The notes: generated by a model not told the origin, from the letters alone. A DNA stretch of 7,779 nt from Actinomycetota bacterium (GCA_018268695.1 JAFDWD010000220.1:1-7779), one strand, 5' to 3'; counted from the stretch's first letter, positions 1-7,779 are shown. Numbers and translations: made by a program.

Positions 1-486
1 CGCCTCGATCGCCGAGGCGGAGAGCGACCCGAAGCTCATCCCCGACACGTTGACCACCGACGCCGGCCGGAACGCCCCGCGCCGCCCGTGGCCGGCGCCG
101 ATCGTCTTCGCCGCCCGGACCTCGTACCGCGGCGCCCCCGCCGGATCCCCATCCTCGGGCTCGCTTGCCGGGAACGGCGAGTGCTTGATGATGATGAGGC
201 TGTCGACGGCCTCGACCTCGTCGTCCGTGCCGAACCCGAACAGGTTCGGCTTCCCTTCCGACGACGCCTCGATCCACCGCCGCTGGTCGCGCGAGAACGG
301 CCGCTCCTCGTTGTTGGAGGTGACGATGTACTGCCGCAGCTCCGGTCCGAAGGCCTCGAGCAGATACCGCATGTGCCCGACCACCGGGAAGTTCCGCAGC
401 ACCGCACGACGTCTCTGCACGAGGTCATATCCGACCACGCCCGCCAGAGCGACGAGCGCCGCGCGACCGCTATGGCGGGGGAGCAT
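1..486 (-). CDS. FMN-binding glutamate synthase family protein, N-terminal part (3' end cut by window)
   Basis: The 162 visible codons have no stop and run off the left edge. The protein starts with a short hydrophobic stretch (about residues 8-20), which could be a weak membrane anchor. It is followed by the hallmark N-terminal block of stand-alone FMN-binding glutamate synthase-like proteins (COG0069): RNFPVVGHMRYLLE at 31-44, GPELRQYI at 47-54, ERPFSRDQRRW at 61-71 and FGFGTD at 83-88. NVSGMSFGSLSASAIEA at 146-162 is the start of the FMN-binding barrel. In GltB proper this barrel makes glutamate from 2-iminoglutarate. The role of the stand-alone family is not well established, and the glutaminase and Fe-S parts cannot be judged here. 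ATG 486 is chosen because no in-frame ATG, GTG or TTG lies in the 62-bp gap back to the preceding gene; no strong Shine-Dalgarno is visible. It may be read through from the operon upstream, but its function looks unrelated. Confidence 0.88.
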   Translation of the reverse strand, partial: MLPRHSGRAALVALAGVVGYDLVQRRRAVLRNFPVVGHMRYLLEAFGPELRQYIVTSNNEERPFSRDQRRWIEASSEGKPNLFGFGTDDEVEAVDSLIIIKHSPFPASEPEDGDPAGAPRYEVRAAKTIGAGHGRRGAFRPASVVNVSGMSFGSLSASAIEA

Positions 487-548
487 GCCGCAGAGCCTAC
501 GTCCCGCGGTCGGAAGTCGGCCTCGGTGGTGAAATCCCAGGCCCCGTT

Positions 549-1010
549 TCAGCCCTTCCAGTAGAAGAAGACCGAATCCGCGACACAGACGGGCTTCTCG
601 CTTCCTTCGACCTCGAAGGTCTGCCGACAGCCGAGGCGCACGCCCTCCGCCGTCTCGTCGACCGCGGTCAGCCGCAGTCGCATCCTCACCTTCGAATCGA
701 CCGGTACGGGTCGGGTGAACCGGACCTTGTCGTAGCCGTAGTTGAGAGCCGAACCGACACCACGAACCTCCATGATCGAGTAACTGAACATGGGTCCCAA
801 GGAGAGGGTGAAAAGACCGTGTGCGATCGTCGAGTCGAGGCCGGCCTCGCTCCGCGCCCGCTCTGGATCGACGTGGATGAAATATTCATCGCCGGTCACC
901 GCGGCAAAACGATCGATCAAACCCTGGTCGAGGTGATGCCACGGGGAGACGCCGATCTCCTCCCCGACGGCAGCGTAGACCTCATCCAGCCCGTTCAGCA
1001 CCCTGGTCAT
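549..1010 (-). CDS. MaoC family dehydratase (R-specific enoyl-CoA hydratase-like, NodN subgroup)
   Basis: A 153-residue single hot-dog-fold protein, the usual length for one-domain MaoC/NodN proteins. The hydratase motif is at residues 35-50: F-A-A-V-T-G-D-E-Y-F-I-H-V-D-P-E, with the presumed catalytic pair Asp41 and His46. It is followed by IAHGLFTLSL (62-71), typical of the family. The usual N-P after the Asp is replaced by Y-F, as in NodN-like members where other residues fill these positions. The known reaction of the family is reversible hydration of trans-2-enoyl-CoA to (R)-3-hydroxyacyl-CoA in the cytoplasm; the substrate here is unknown. An open frame extends upstream to 1271, but ATG 1010 is chosen because AAGGAG sits 5 nt before it and because it overlaps the SDR stop in an ATGA, so translation is probably coupled. 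It is the last gene of the acyl-CoA unit and would supply the hydration step after the dehydrogenases. Confidence 0.9.
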   Translation of the reverse strand: MTRVLNGLDEVYAAVGEEIGVSPWHHLDQGLIDRFAAVTGDEYFIHVDPERARSEAGLDSTIAHGLFTLSLGPMFSYSIMEVRGVGSALNYGYDKVRFTRPVPVDSKVRMRLRLTAVDETAEGVRLGCRQTFEVEGSEKPVCVADSVFFYWKG

Positions 1011-1816
1011 GTCAGCTCCTTGTCGATCATGTACGTATCGCCCCAATTGGACTTCCCGCCGTCGATCTCGACGACGGTCCCGGTGATGTAGTCGGCGTAC
1101 GGCGAAACCAGGAAGGCCGCCGCGGCGGCAACCTCCTCGGGCCTGCCGAGGCGACCGACAGGAACCGTAGCCTCCAGGTGCTCGATCACCTCGGCGGGAT
1201 ATCCGCGCAGTCCCTCCGTCAGCACGTGACCGGCCGCCAGGCTGACGATGCCGATGCCGTGGCGCGCCCACTCCGTCCCGAGCTGGCGGGTCATGCTGTG
1301 GACGGCCGCGCGAGTCGCGACCCCCGGCATCAGGCCCGGCAGGCCCCGCTGGATCGCCAGGGTGAGGTTGAGGATTCGGCCACCGCCGCGATCGATCATC
1401 GAGTCGACTGCCACCGCCCGCGTGACGTCCCAGGTCGCCTCGAAGTTCAGCCGACTGACCGCACGTACACCCCTGACGGAGATCTCCCGGCTCGGTGCGG
1501 CAAATTGACCGCCGGCGTTGTTGACCAGGATCCCAATCCGTCCCAGCGTCTGCGCGACCGTCGCGATCATCTCCTCGACCTGCTCCGGCTCACGAATGTC
1601 GGTCGGGACCGCGATCGCCTCGACACCGACGGCCTCGAGCTCGGCGCGCGTCTCCTCGAGGGGGCCCGACCGGCGACCGGCGATCGCGACTCGGGCCCCG
1701 CAGGCGCCCAATTGCAGCGCGATCGCCTTCCCGATCCCGGTCCCACCGCCGGTCACCAACGCCGTCCTGCCGGCGAGGAGGTCGGGACTGAATGGTCCAT
1801 GCGCCATCGCACTCAT
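1007..1816 (-). CDS. SDR family oxidoreductase, PECR (trans-2-enoyl-CoA reductase)-like
   Basis: A 269-residue Rossmann-fold short-chain dehydrogenase/reductase. The cofactor-binding TGGGTGIG is at 22-29, an Arg pair at 48-49 suggests NADP(H), and NNAGGQF at 99-105 is the structural Asn motif in the form seen in PECR-type enzymes. LVSPYADYITGTVVEIDGG (236-254) is the standard C-terminal block. The closest family I recognise is peroxisomal trans-2-enoyl-CoA reductase, which shares the GQF after NNAG and a catalytic region ending in xAxRAAV instead of YxxxK. In this protein the region is GVATRAAVHSMTRQLGTEWA (165-184): the classical Tyr is Gly165, the Lys is Arg169, and the usual VAPG loop is SLAAG (192-196). 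The substrate is therefore likely an acyl-CoA, but catalysis cannot be taken for granted. It could instead act as 3- or 4-hydroxyacyl-CoA dehydrogenase. ATG 1816 is chosen because it overlaps the stop of the preceding gene as ATGA; Met4 (1807) is an alternative. No good Shine-Dalgarno is seen, consistent with coupling. Confidence 0.88.
   Translation of the reverse strand: MSAMAHGPFSPDLLAGRTALVTGGGTGIGKAIALQLGACGARVAIAGRRSGPLEETRAELEAVGVEAIAVPTDIREPEQVEEMIATVAQTLGRIGILVNNAGGQFAAPSREISVRGVRAVSRLNFEATWDVTRAVAVDSMIDRGGGRILNLTLAIQRGLPGLMPGVATRAAVHSMTRQLGTEWARHGIGIVSLAAGHVLTEGLRGYPAEVIEHLEATVPVGRLGRPEEVAAAAAFLVSPYADYITGTVVEIDGGKSNWGDTYMIDKELT
1016..1021 (-). promoter_or_regulatory. Shine-Dalgarno site of the MaoC gene
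   Basis: AAGGAG on the minus strand lies 5 nt before ATG 1010. It fixes the start of the MaoC gene against the much longer open frame that continues upstream. It lies inside the last codons of the SDR gene. Confidence 0.75.
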
Positions 1817-2895
1817 CGATCGGTTGCGCCGTTGGTCCGGCGGAGGACGAGCGACGCCGTCCGCGGGACCCCCTGCTCCATCAGCTTGAAGAAAGGGTCC
1901 CGCGTGGTCCCGGCGAGGTAACGCTTGTAGCTCCCCTCGAGCAGGATCATGATCTTCCACAGCGCCAGCACTTCGTACCAGCCGAGGTGCTCCACATCGC
2001 GCCCGCTGCGCTCGGCGTACCAAGCGGCGATCTCCGCCCTGGTCGGCGATCCGGCTGCCATCGTCGCGGTCGAGAACCCGAAGACGGGATCAGCCTCCTC
2101 ACCCGGCTCGACGTAGGTGCCGCAGAGCAGCCCGAGATCGGCAAGCGGATCGCCGAGGGTCGCCATCTCCCAATCGACCAAGGCCGCGAGTCGAGCCCCC
2201 GGCCCGACCGCATAGATGGCGTTGTCGAGCTTGGCATCGCCATGGACCACGGTCGTGTCTTCCACCGGCGGACGGTGCTCGGCCAGCCAACGCCCGATTG
2301 CCTCGATCGGGGGAACGGCGCGGGTCTGGTTGTGCTCCCACTGGCTCGTCCAACGGCGAAGCTGGCGATCGAGGTAGCCGCTGGGTCGACCGATCCGTTA
2401 GAGGTCGGTCCCCTGCCAATAGACCGCGTGGATCTCGACCAGGGCGTCGACGAACTCCGAGACGGCCTGGCGACGCCCGGCGCGGTGATCGAGGGAGACC
2501 GGCATCTGATCTCGGATCACGACGCCTGGCGTGAACTCCATCAGGTAGAACGGGGCGCCGATGGCCTCCGTCTCGGCATGCACCACGACCGGGCGCGGCA
2601 CGCGCATGCCCCGCTCGGCAAGGGCGAGAAGGATCCTGCTTTCGCGGATGACGTCGTGCGCTGTCGGCGGGATCGGCGGTCGAGGCGGGCGGCGCAGGAC
2701 GAAATCGACTCCCCCTCGGGACACCTTGAAGGTCTCGTTCGAGTGCCCGTTGCCGAGCCGCTCGACCTTCACAGGCCCGTCACCCGGCACGTATGGCTCG
2801 AGTCCCTCGAGCACGATCAACGGCTGCAGCGGCCCGGTCTCGGCATCCGACCAGGTGGCGACTATGTCCCCCTCGAGGATCGACATATGGCGCAC
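1813..2895 (-). pseudogene. APH/ACAD10-type phosphotransferase family protein interrupted by an in-frame TAA
   Basis: One continuous frame of 361 codons, close to a normal family length, broken only by TAA at 2400-2398 (codon 166). Before it (165 residues): a nucleotide-binding loop LGNGHSNETF (47-56), the strand FVLRRPP (65-71), where the kinase Lys is Arg as is common in this group, and HDVIRESRIL (80-89). After it (194 residues): GRPSGYLDRQLRRW (169-182), the Brenner motif HGDAKLDN (218-225) with catalytic Asp220 and metal-binding Asn225, and DWEMATLGDPLADLG (241-255) with metal-binding Asp241. Family members accompany acyl-CoA dehydrogenases; LvaA and the ACAD10/11 kinase domains phosphorylate 4-hydroxyacyl-CoA. 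The start is GTG 2895, directly after the thiolase TGA and 5 nt behind GAGGG; ATG 2886 is too far from that site. No sensible restart follows the TAA (the first GTG is codon 211, inside the C-lobe), so neither half should work alone. A sequencing error or stop suppression would restore an ordinary CDS. Confidence 0.82.
2398..2400 (-). other. In-frame TAA stop splitting the phosphotransferase frame
   Basis: The minus strand reads G-T-D-L-stop-R-I-G-R-P-S-G-Y-L across this site. Homologues normally continue from HAVDW...L through G(F/L)GRP.GYL without a break, so the reading frame itself is unchanged. One substitution from GAA, CAA, AAA, TTA, TCA or TAC/TAT would create it. No frameshift is needed to join the two halves. 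Confidence 0.85.
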
Positions 2896-4066
<1,171 letters not shown>

Positions 4067-4080
<14 letters not shown>

Positions 4081-5092
4081 TCGAACCCCTTTCGCTTTCA
4101 GCGGCCGCCAGTTCGGCCGTCCGCACCAGATTCGACCCCACGTCCCCCAGTTGAGCGGCGACGAGATGGGCGCGCTTGAAGAGCCAGTGAAGGTCCGCCT
4201 CCCAGGTGAAACCGACCCCGCCGTGGAGCTGGATCGCCGCTGCCGTCACCGATGCCGCCGCCCGGCTGGAGGCTGCCTTCGCCAGGGCGGCGGAGCGACG
4301 GAGCTGTCCCGGGTCTGCATCCGCACTCCAGGCCGCGAAGTACACACACGAGCGTGCCCGCTCGGTCTCCAGCATCATCTCGGCGCAGCGATGGGAGACC
4401 GCTTGGAAGGATCCGATCGGCGCCCCGAACTGATGCCGCTCTTTGACGAATTCAACGGTCAGATCGAGCGCCTGCCGTGCGAGGCCGGCGAGGTATGCCG
4501 ACAGCACTGTCTCGGCCCTGCAGACCGCGGCCTCGACGTCGCCGGGCAGGCGCCGACCCCCAGTTGCGGACACACGCCAGTAGGACCCGCTCGGATCGAT
4601 CGTGTCCTCGCGCTCGATCGACATCTCCCCCGGGGTCACCAATACCGCCCCGGTGGCATCGACGAGAAGGATCGCGTCGGCCCCGCCGGCATCCGGAACC
4701 AGGTCCGCCACCCCGTCGACCGAGAACGCCATCGTCACCCGGTGCGTCCCGTCGGCGCAGCCGGCCAGCCATTCCTCGCGTTGATCGTCCGCCGCCGCGA
4801 TGTCCAGGGCGAGCGTGGCGGCGGCATGGGACATGAACGGCGAGGCAGTGACCGCATACCCGACCTCCTCCACGAGGATGACGAGATCGGCGACCCCGAG
4901 CCCCAACCCTCCGTACTCCACCGGCACCGCGATCGACGGCCAGCCCAGGGCAATCATCTTCTCCCACAAGGCGACGTCGTACGTACCGCCGGACGCCGCC
5001 TCCGACAGCGCCGACAACGGCGCCAGGTCGGCCAGGACCCGCCGCGCGACATCACGGATCTCGGTCTGTCCTTCGCTGAGATTGAGGTCCAT
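4067..5092 (-). CDS. Acyl-CoA dehydrogenase family protein, second (short) subunit
   Basis: 341 residues, shorter than the usual 380 or so. The N-terminal helical domain has WPSIAVPVEYGGLGLG (51-66). The C-terminal domain has the strong signature ERHQFGAPIGSFQAVSHRCAEM (218-239) and QLHGGVGFTWEADLH (288-302), which bind FAD across the dimer. The middle beta-domain (about 113-180) is short and lacks the S/T-E-P-x-A-G-S-D flavin loop. Counting 26 residues back from Arg219 of RxxFG, the place of the isovaleryl-CoA dehydrogenase-type catalytic Glu is Ala193, with Glu194 next to it, so no clear catalytic base is present. This is the pattern of the partner subunit in actinobacterial heteromeric dehydrogenases such as the ChsE (FadE26-FadE27, FadE28-FadE29) pairs. 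The inferred role is forming the FAD site with the product of the gene just upstream. An open frame extends to 5245, but ATG 5092 gives the normal N-terminus and lies 1 nt after the preceding stop (TGACATG). Confidence 0.9.
4086..4092 (-). promoter_or_regulatory. Shine-Dalgarno site of the thiolase gene
   Basis: AAAGGGG on the minus strand, 5 nt before GTG 4080 and inside the 3' end of acyl-CoA dehydrogenase 2. It supports the GTG start and the 14-nt overlap between the two genes. Confidence 0.6.
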
Positions 5093-5093
5093 G

Positions 5094-6230
5094 TCAGCGA
5101 CGACGTGGTAGGCCGAGCACCCGCTCGGCGACGATGTTCTTGAGGATCTCGGTCGTGCCGCCCTCGATGCTGTTCCCCCTTGCCCGAAGCAGTTCGTATG
5201 ACCAGTTGGACTCGCTGCGCAGCGCCTCGGCACCGACCACCGCAACCGCGAACTCGGTCAGCCTCTGATTGGTGTCGGACCACATCCACTTCGTCAACGA
5301 GCCCTCGGGTCCCGGCCGTCCATACCGCTCCGTGGATGAGAGCCCGCGGTAGGCGGTCAGCCGCAGAGCCTCGGTCCGAAGGTGGAGGTCGCCGAGCTGT
5401 TGAGCAATCGCACGGTCGGCGAGCATCCCGCGCGCGGCAGCGATCGACGTCAGTTCGCCGAGACGGATCGTCATCTGGACCTGCAGTCCGAAGGCGAGGC
5501 CGGCACGCTCGTTCAGGAGCGTGGTCATCGCGACGTTCCACCCGTTCCCTACTCCACCGAGAACGCAGTCATCGGGAATCCACACCTCATCGATGAAGAC
5601 CTCGTTGAACTCGGACTCCCCGGTCATCTGACGAAGCGGTCGAACGGTGACTCCCGCAGACGACATGTCCATCAAGAAGTAGGTGAGGCCGTGGTGGCGG
5701 GTGGACCTGGGATCGGTTCGGGCCAAGAGCATGCACCAGCGCGCGTACTGGGCGGCACTCGTCCACACCTTCTGGCCGGAGATCCTCCAGCCGTCCTGAT
5801 CAGGGCGTGCCGCGGTGCTGATGTTGGCGAGATCCGATCCGGCACCCGGCTCGGAGAATCCCTGGCACCAGATCTCCTCGGCGGCAAGGATCCCCGGCAG
5901 GAAGCGCGCCTGCTGACCGGCGGAGCCGTGCGCCATGATCGTCGGCCCGGCGAGGCTCGAGCCGAGGATGTTCGCCGGCATCGGCGCCCGGGCGAGAGCC
6001 AGCTCCTCGTTGAAGAGCGCGGATTCGACCAGCCCTACGCCGCGTCCGCCGAACTCCTCTGGCCAATGGGCGCAATTCCAACCTCCCGCCGAGAGCCGTC
6101 GCTCCCAGTCCCAGCGAAAGTGGAAGGCCGCGTCGTCACCCCGAGGTAGCTCTCCGGGATGGTTACCTCTGAGCCAACCACGAAGGTCTTCGCGGAACTG
6201 AAGCTCGGTGTCGGTCAGTGAGAAATCCAT
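5094..6230 (-). CDS. Acyl-CoA dehydrogenase family protein, first (catalytic) subunit
   Basis: 378 residues from ATG 6230, normal for the family. MDFSLTDTELQFREDLRGWL (1-20) is a typical start; an in-frame TTG at 6275 would add 15 residues without similarity. WPEEFGGRG (56-64) closes the N-terminal helical region. FSEPGAGSDL (125-134) and KVWTSAAQYA (154-163) form the flavin-contacting middle domain. Glu241 in LLNERAGLA lies exactly 26 residues before the Arg that replaces RxxFG, the spacing of the catalytic Glu in isovaleryl-CoA dehydrogenase, so it is the likely base. The C-terminal SIEGGTTEIL (354-363) and AERVLGLPR (368-376) are standard. The reaction is FAD-dependent alpha,beta-dehydrogenation of an acyl-CoA, with electrons passed to ETF (not in this window). 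In ACAD10/11-like and LvaC systems, related enzymes act on 4-phosphoacyl-CoA. It is first in the six-gene unit and lies behind a 96-bp regulatory gap. Probably a hetero-oligomer with the next gene product. Confidence 0.93.
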   Translation of the reverse strand: MDFSLTDTELQFREDLRGWLRGNHPGELPRGDDAAFHFRWDWERRLSAGGWNCAHWPEEFGGRGVGLVESALFNEELALARAPMPANILGSSLAGPTIMAHGSAGQQARFLPGILAAEEIWCQGFSEPGAGSDLANISTAARPDQDGWRISGQKVWTSAAQYARWCMLLARTDPRSTRHHGLTYFLMDMSSAGVTVRPLRQMTGESEFNEVFIDEVWIPDDCVLGGVGNGWNVAMTTLLNERAGLAFGLQVQMTIRLGELTSIAAARGMLADRAIAQQLGDLHLRTEALRLTAYRGLSSTERYGRPGPEGSLTKWMWSDTNQRLTEFAVAVVGAEALRSESNWSYELLRARGNSIEGGTTEILKNIVAERVLGLPRRR

Positions 6231-6246
6231 GGGAGCGACGCGACTC

Positions 6247-6275
6247 AAAGTAATGGTGTTGGTCGCATCGCTCAA
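6247..6275 (-). promoter_or_regulatory. Candidate sigma-70-type promoter of the acyl-CoA operon
   Basis: On the minus strand TTGAGC (6275-6270; four of six matches to TTGACA) is followed after 17 nt by TACTTT (6252-6247; three of six to TATAAT). A start about 7 nt downstream would leave a leader of only some 10 nt before ATG 6230, which is common in actinobacteria. The match is weak, and a GC-rich genome produces such hits by chance. The supporting point is position, in the only gap between the regulator and the operon. Confidence 0.3.
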
Positions 6276-6282
6276 CGAGCGA
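6268..6282. promoter_or_regulatory. Perfect inverted repeat, possible operator
   Basis: TCGCTC-AAC-GAGCGA: two perfect 6-bp arms around 3 bp. It overlaps the candidate -35 hexamer upstream of acyl-CoA dehydrogenase 1, which would suit a repressor or activator site. As RNA it is a short hairpin about 45 nt after the regulator's stop, but no T-run follows on the minus strand, so a classical terminator is unlikely. Confidence 0.4.
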
Positions 6283-6293
6283 CGGGCAAGCCT

Positions 6294-6309
6294 TTGTACT
6301 CGGTTACAA
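6294..6309. promoter_or_regulatory. Inverted repeat TTGTA-N6-TACAA, possible operator
   Basis: TTGTA and TACAA are perfect 5-bp arms separated by 6 bp, in an AT-richer patch of an otherwise GC-rich region. It sits about 18-33 nt past the stop of the regulator gene and just upstream of the other inverted repeat and the candidate -35. Size and symmetry fit a small dimeric DNA-binding protein. The binding protein is unknown; the neighbouring PucR-type regulator is one candidate. Confidence 0.4.
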
Positions 6310-6326
6310 CCAGACCGACAGGTTCG

Positions 6327-7779
6327 TTACTGGGCGGTCGCGAGCGAGCGATGGGAACGGAAACGCAGGATCAACAGCGCCATCCGCAGTTCCAATCTCG
6401 CGTCGGAATCCGTTGCGATGTCCATGCCGATCATCGCTTCCGCCTTCGACAGTCGGTAGCGCACCGTATTGCCGTGCACCTCGAGCCGTTCGGCCGCCTC
6501 CCTCACCCGACAACCCTCCTCGATGAAGGCACTCAAGGTGAGCAGGAGGTCGGCATTGGCGGGATAGAGGAGCGGCCCGAGCAACTCGACCGCCACCTCT
6601 TCGAGTTCGCCGGGCCGCGCCCCGGACAGGAGTCGCCGCATCGGCCCGAGCTCGCAGGCGGCGAAGACCGGCGGGCGACCGACCGGCGGAGCGAAGCGTC
6701 GCAATGACCGGACCACGTCAAGGGCCTCGGCGTAGGCTCGTGGCAGCGTCGCGAGGTCCGTCTGGCTGCGATTGGAGATGCCCGCCGCCAGCAGGCCGAC
6801 ATCAAGCTGCTCGACGATCGCCGTGAGCGACTTCTTCATCTCCGGCAGACTCGAGACGGCATCGACCAAGACGACTGCCTCGCCATCGGCGGTCGTCACC
6901 AACACCCTCTCCTCGCCGAAGTGTCGGGCACATACGGTGCTCACCGTGCGCGGATCGAACATGACCGCATCGTCGCGCCGCACGGAGCCGATCACGCAGA
7001 CCCAGCGCTCCGTCTCGATCGCCATCCCCAGGGCGCGGAGGCGGCGGACGTTCTCCGACATGTCGCCGTCGCCCCGAATCAACTGACCGGCAAGTGTGAT
7101 CCGACTGTCGAGTTCGCTCTCCCCCACACGTTCCTCGGTGAGCATCTGCAGGGCAAGCAGGCGGCCGGCATGACCGACGAGGTCGAGGTCGAGCTGGCTT
7201 ATCGGAGACCGCAGCTCGGCGATCACGAGATTCCCCCACCGTCCCGCCGGAGCCACGGCCGCCCGAAAAGGGACGCCGCGATCGGGATGGGGCCCGACCA
7301 TCCGCACCGCGTCGCGGTGGGTGCGGTCGGGGCGGGCGGCCAACCCGGGAGTCGAAAGCAGCGCACCGAGGGAGTCGCAGACGGCGTCTGGAACCGGGAC
7401 CTCGTCGTCGCCGGGCGCGGCCGAGGCGAGGGAGTGACCGCTCTCATCGAAGAGCATGCACGTCTTGTTCGTCAACCGGGCGACCTCACGTACGGCAACA
7501 CGGTGATCGACCGCCTCGACCAAGATCAGTTGATTCAGCTCCTCGGCCGCGGAGGCCGCCTTGCGGCGGGCGCGATCCTGGATCGCGAGGGTGCGCAGCT
7601 TGCGTTGCATCTGCTGTGCCACCTTGGTCTGGGTCACGACCGTCGCCGCCAGCCCGGCGAACGCCATCACGGTTTCCAGTTCGCTGTCGGTGAACTCGCG
7701 CTGCTCTTCCTCGCCGTCAAGGAAGAGCAGGCCGATCACCTCGTCGTTCGACAGCATCGGCACGCCCAACATCGAGCGC
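6327..7779 (-). CDS. GAF/PucR (CdaR)-type helix-turn-helix transcriptional regulator, 5' end cut by window
   Basis: About 484 codons are visible, ending in TAA at 6329-6327; the frame is open through the right edge. Residue numbers here count from ATG 7772, which is internal: the sequence RSMLGVPMLSNDEVIGLLFLD across it is the end of a GAF domain, so the true start lies outside. In order: GAF remainder (1-48), a charged linker likely to be coiled coil (about 48-80), a PucR N-terminal or GAF-like sensing region (80-215), a CdaR GGDEF-like region (about 240-365), and a C-terminal PucR helix-turn-helix (about 410-465) with GCRVREAAERLEVHGNTVRYRL at 420-441. Such proteins usually control nearby catabolic genes in response to a small molecule. 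The orientation, with 96 bp between its stop and the first acyl-CoA dehydrogenase, makes it the likely local regulator of the operon. The ligand cannot be told; no signal peptide or membrane segment is seen in the part present. Confidence 0.9.
   Translation of the reverse strand, partial: RSMLGVPMLSNDEVIGLLFLDGEEEQREFTDSELETVMAFAGLAATVVTQTKVAQQMQRKLRTLAIQDRARRKAASAAEELNQLILVEAVDHRVAVREVARLTNKTCMLFDESGHSLASAAPGDDEVPVPDAVCDSLGALLSTPGLAARPDRTHRDAVRMVGPHPDRGVPFRAAVAPAGRWGNLVIAELRSPISQLDLDLVGHAGRLLALQMLTEERVGESELDSRITLAGQLIRGDGDMSENVRRLRALGMAIETERWVCVIGSVRRDDAVMFDPRTVSTVCARHFGEERVLVTTADGEAVVLVDAVSSLPEMKKSLTAIVEQLDVGLLAAGISNRSQTDLATLPRAYAEALDVVRSLRRFAPPVGRPPVFAACELGPMRRLLSGARPGELEEVAVELLGPLLYPANADLLLTLSAFIEEGCRVREAAERLEVHGNTVRYRLSKAEAMIGMDIATDSDARLELRMALLILRFRSHRSLATAQ

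Noticed and set aside
487..548. Possible terminator between the MaoC gene and the glutamate synthase-like gene (GGCCT...AGGCC)
   Set aside because: The arms are only 5 bp with a 15-nt loop, and no T-run follows on the minus strand.
1011..1271. Upstream extension of the MaoC reading frame to an ATG at 1271
   Set aside because: The extra 87 residues are Arg/Gly-rich out-of-frame SDR sequence, and a good Shine-Dalgarno plus an ATGA overlap mark ATG 1010.
1817..2023. Upstream extension of the SDR frame to 2023
   Set aside because: It overlaps the conserved C-lobe of the phosphotransferase in another frame, and the SDR fold starts normally after ATG 1816.
1813..2265. A separate 150-codon gene for the kinase C-lobe starting at GTG 2265
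   Set aside because: It would start in the middle of a beta strand just before HGDAKLDN and lack the ATP-binding lobe. The same frame continues upstream with family sequence back to the TAA.
6231..6275. TTG start at 6275 for acyl-CoA dehydrogenase 1
   Set aside because: The 15 extra residues are not family-like, there is no Shine-Dalgarno, and ATG 6230 gives the standard MDFSLT N-terminus.

Overview
The window is high-GC, tightly packed bacterial DNA with all genes on the minus strand, so transcription runs from position 7779 towards 1. Gene content (a GAF/PucR-type regulator, two adjacent acyl-CoA dehydrogenases, an acyl-CoA-associated APH-type phosphotransferase, GTG starts) and base composition fit a soil or environmental actinobacterium. 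Thermoleophilia-like is a guess, because there is no rRNA or marker gene to settle it.

Layout in transcription order: (1) 7779-6327, C-terminal part of a PucR/CdaR-type transcriptional regulator whose 5' end lies outside the window. (2) 6326-6231, the main regulatory gap of the window, holding two inverted repeats and a weak promoter candidate. (3) 6230-1007 and on to 549, a six-gene, almost gapless unit: acyl-CoA dehydrogenase 1, acyl-CoA dehydrogenase 2, thiolase, APH-type phosphotransferase, PECR-like short-chain dehydrogenase/reductase, MaoC-type hydratase. Junctions are 1 nt apart, 14 nt overlap, 0 nt, 4 nt overlap (ATGA) and 4 nt overlap (ATGA), which indicates one mRNA with coupled translation. 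(4) 548-487, a 62-bp gap with no clear terminator. (5) 486-1, the N-terminal 162 codons of an FMN-binding glutamate synthase family protein, cut by the window edge.

Taken together, the six-gene unit can supply every chemical step of a beta-oxidation turn on a CoA thioester: alpha,beta-dehydrogenation (a probable two-subunit dehydrogenase with one catalytic Glu), hydration (MaoC), redox at a hydroxyl, keto or enoyl group (SDR), and thiolysis (thiolase). The added kinase-like protein recalls the LvaA / ACAD10-ACAD11 chemistry, in which a 4-hydroxyacyl-CoA is phosphorylated and then handled by an acyl-CoA dehydrogenase. A gamma-hydroxy or gamma-keto acyl-CoA substrate is therefore an attractive but unproven hypothesis.

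The most striking oddity is an in-frame TAA (2400-2398) in the middle of the phosphotransferase. The frame and all kinase motifs are intact on both sides, so this is either a very recent nonsense mutation, a sequencing error, or a recoded stop. Other points are a PECR-like SDR with a substituted catalytic Tyr/Lys pair and a thiolase gene that looks richer in GC than its neighbours.
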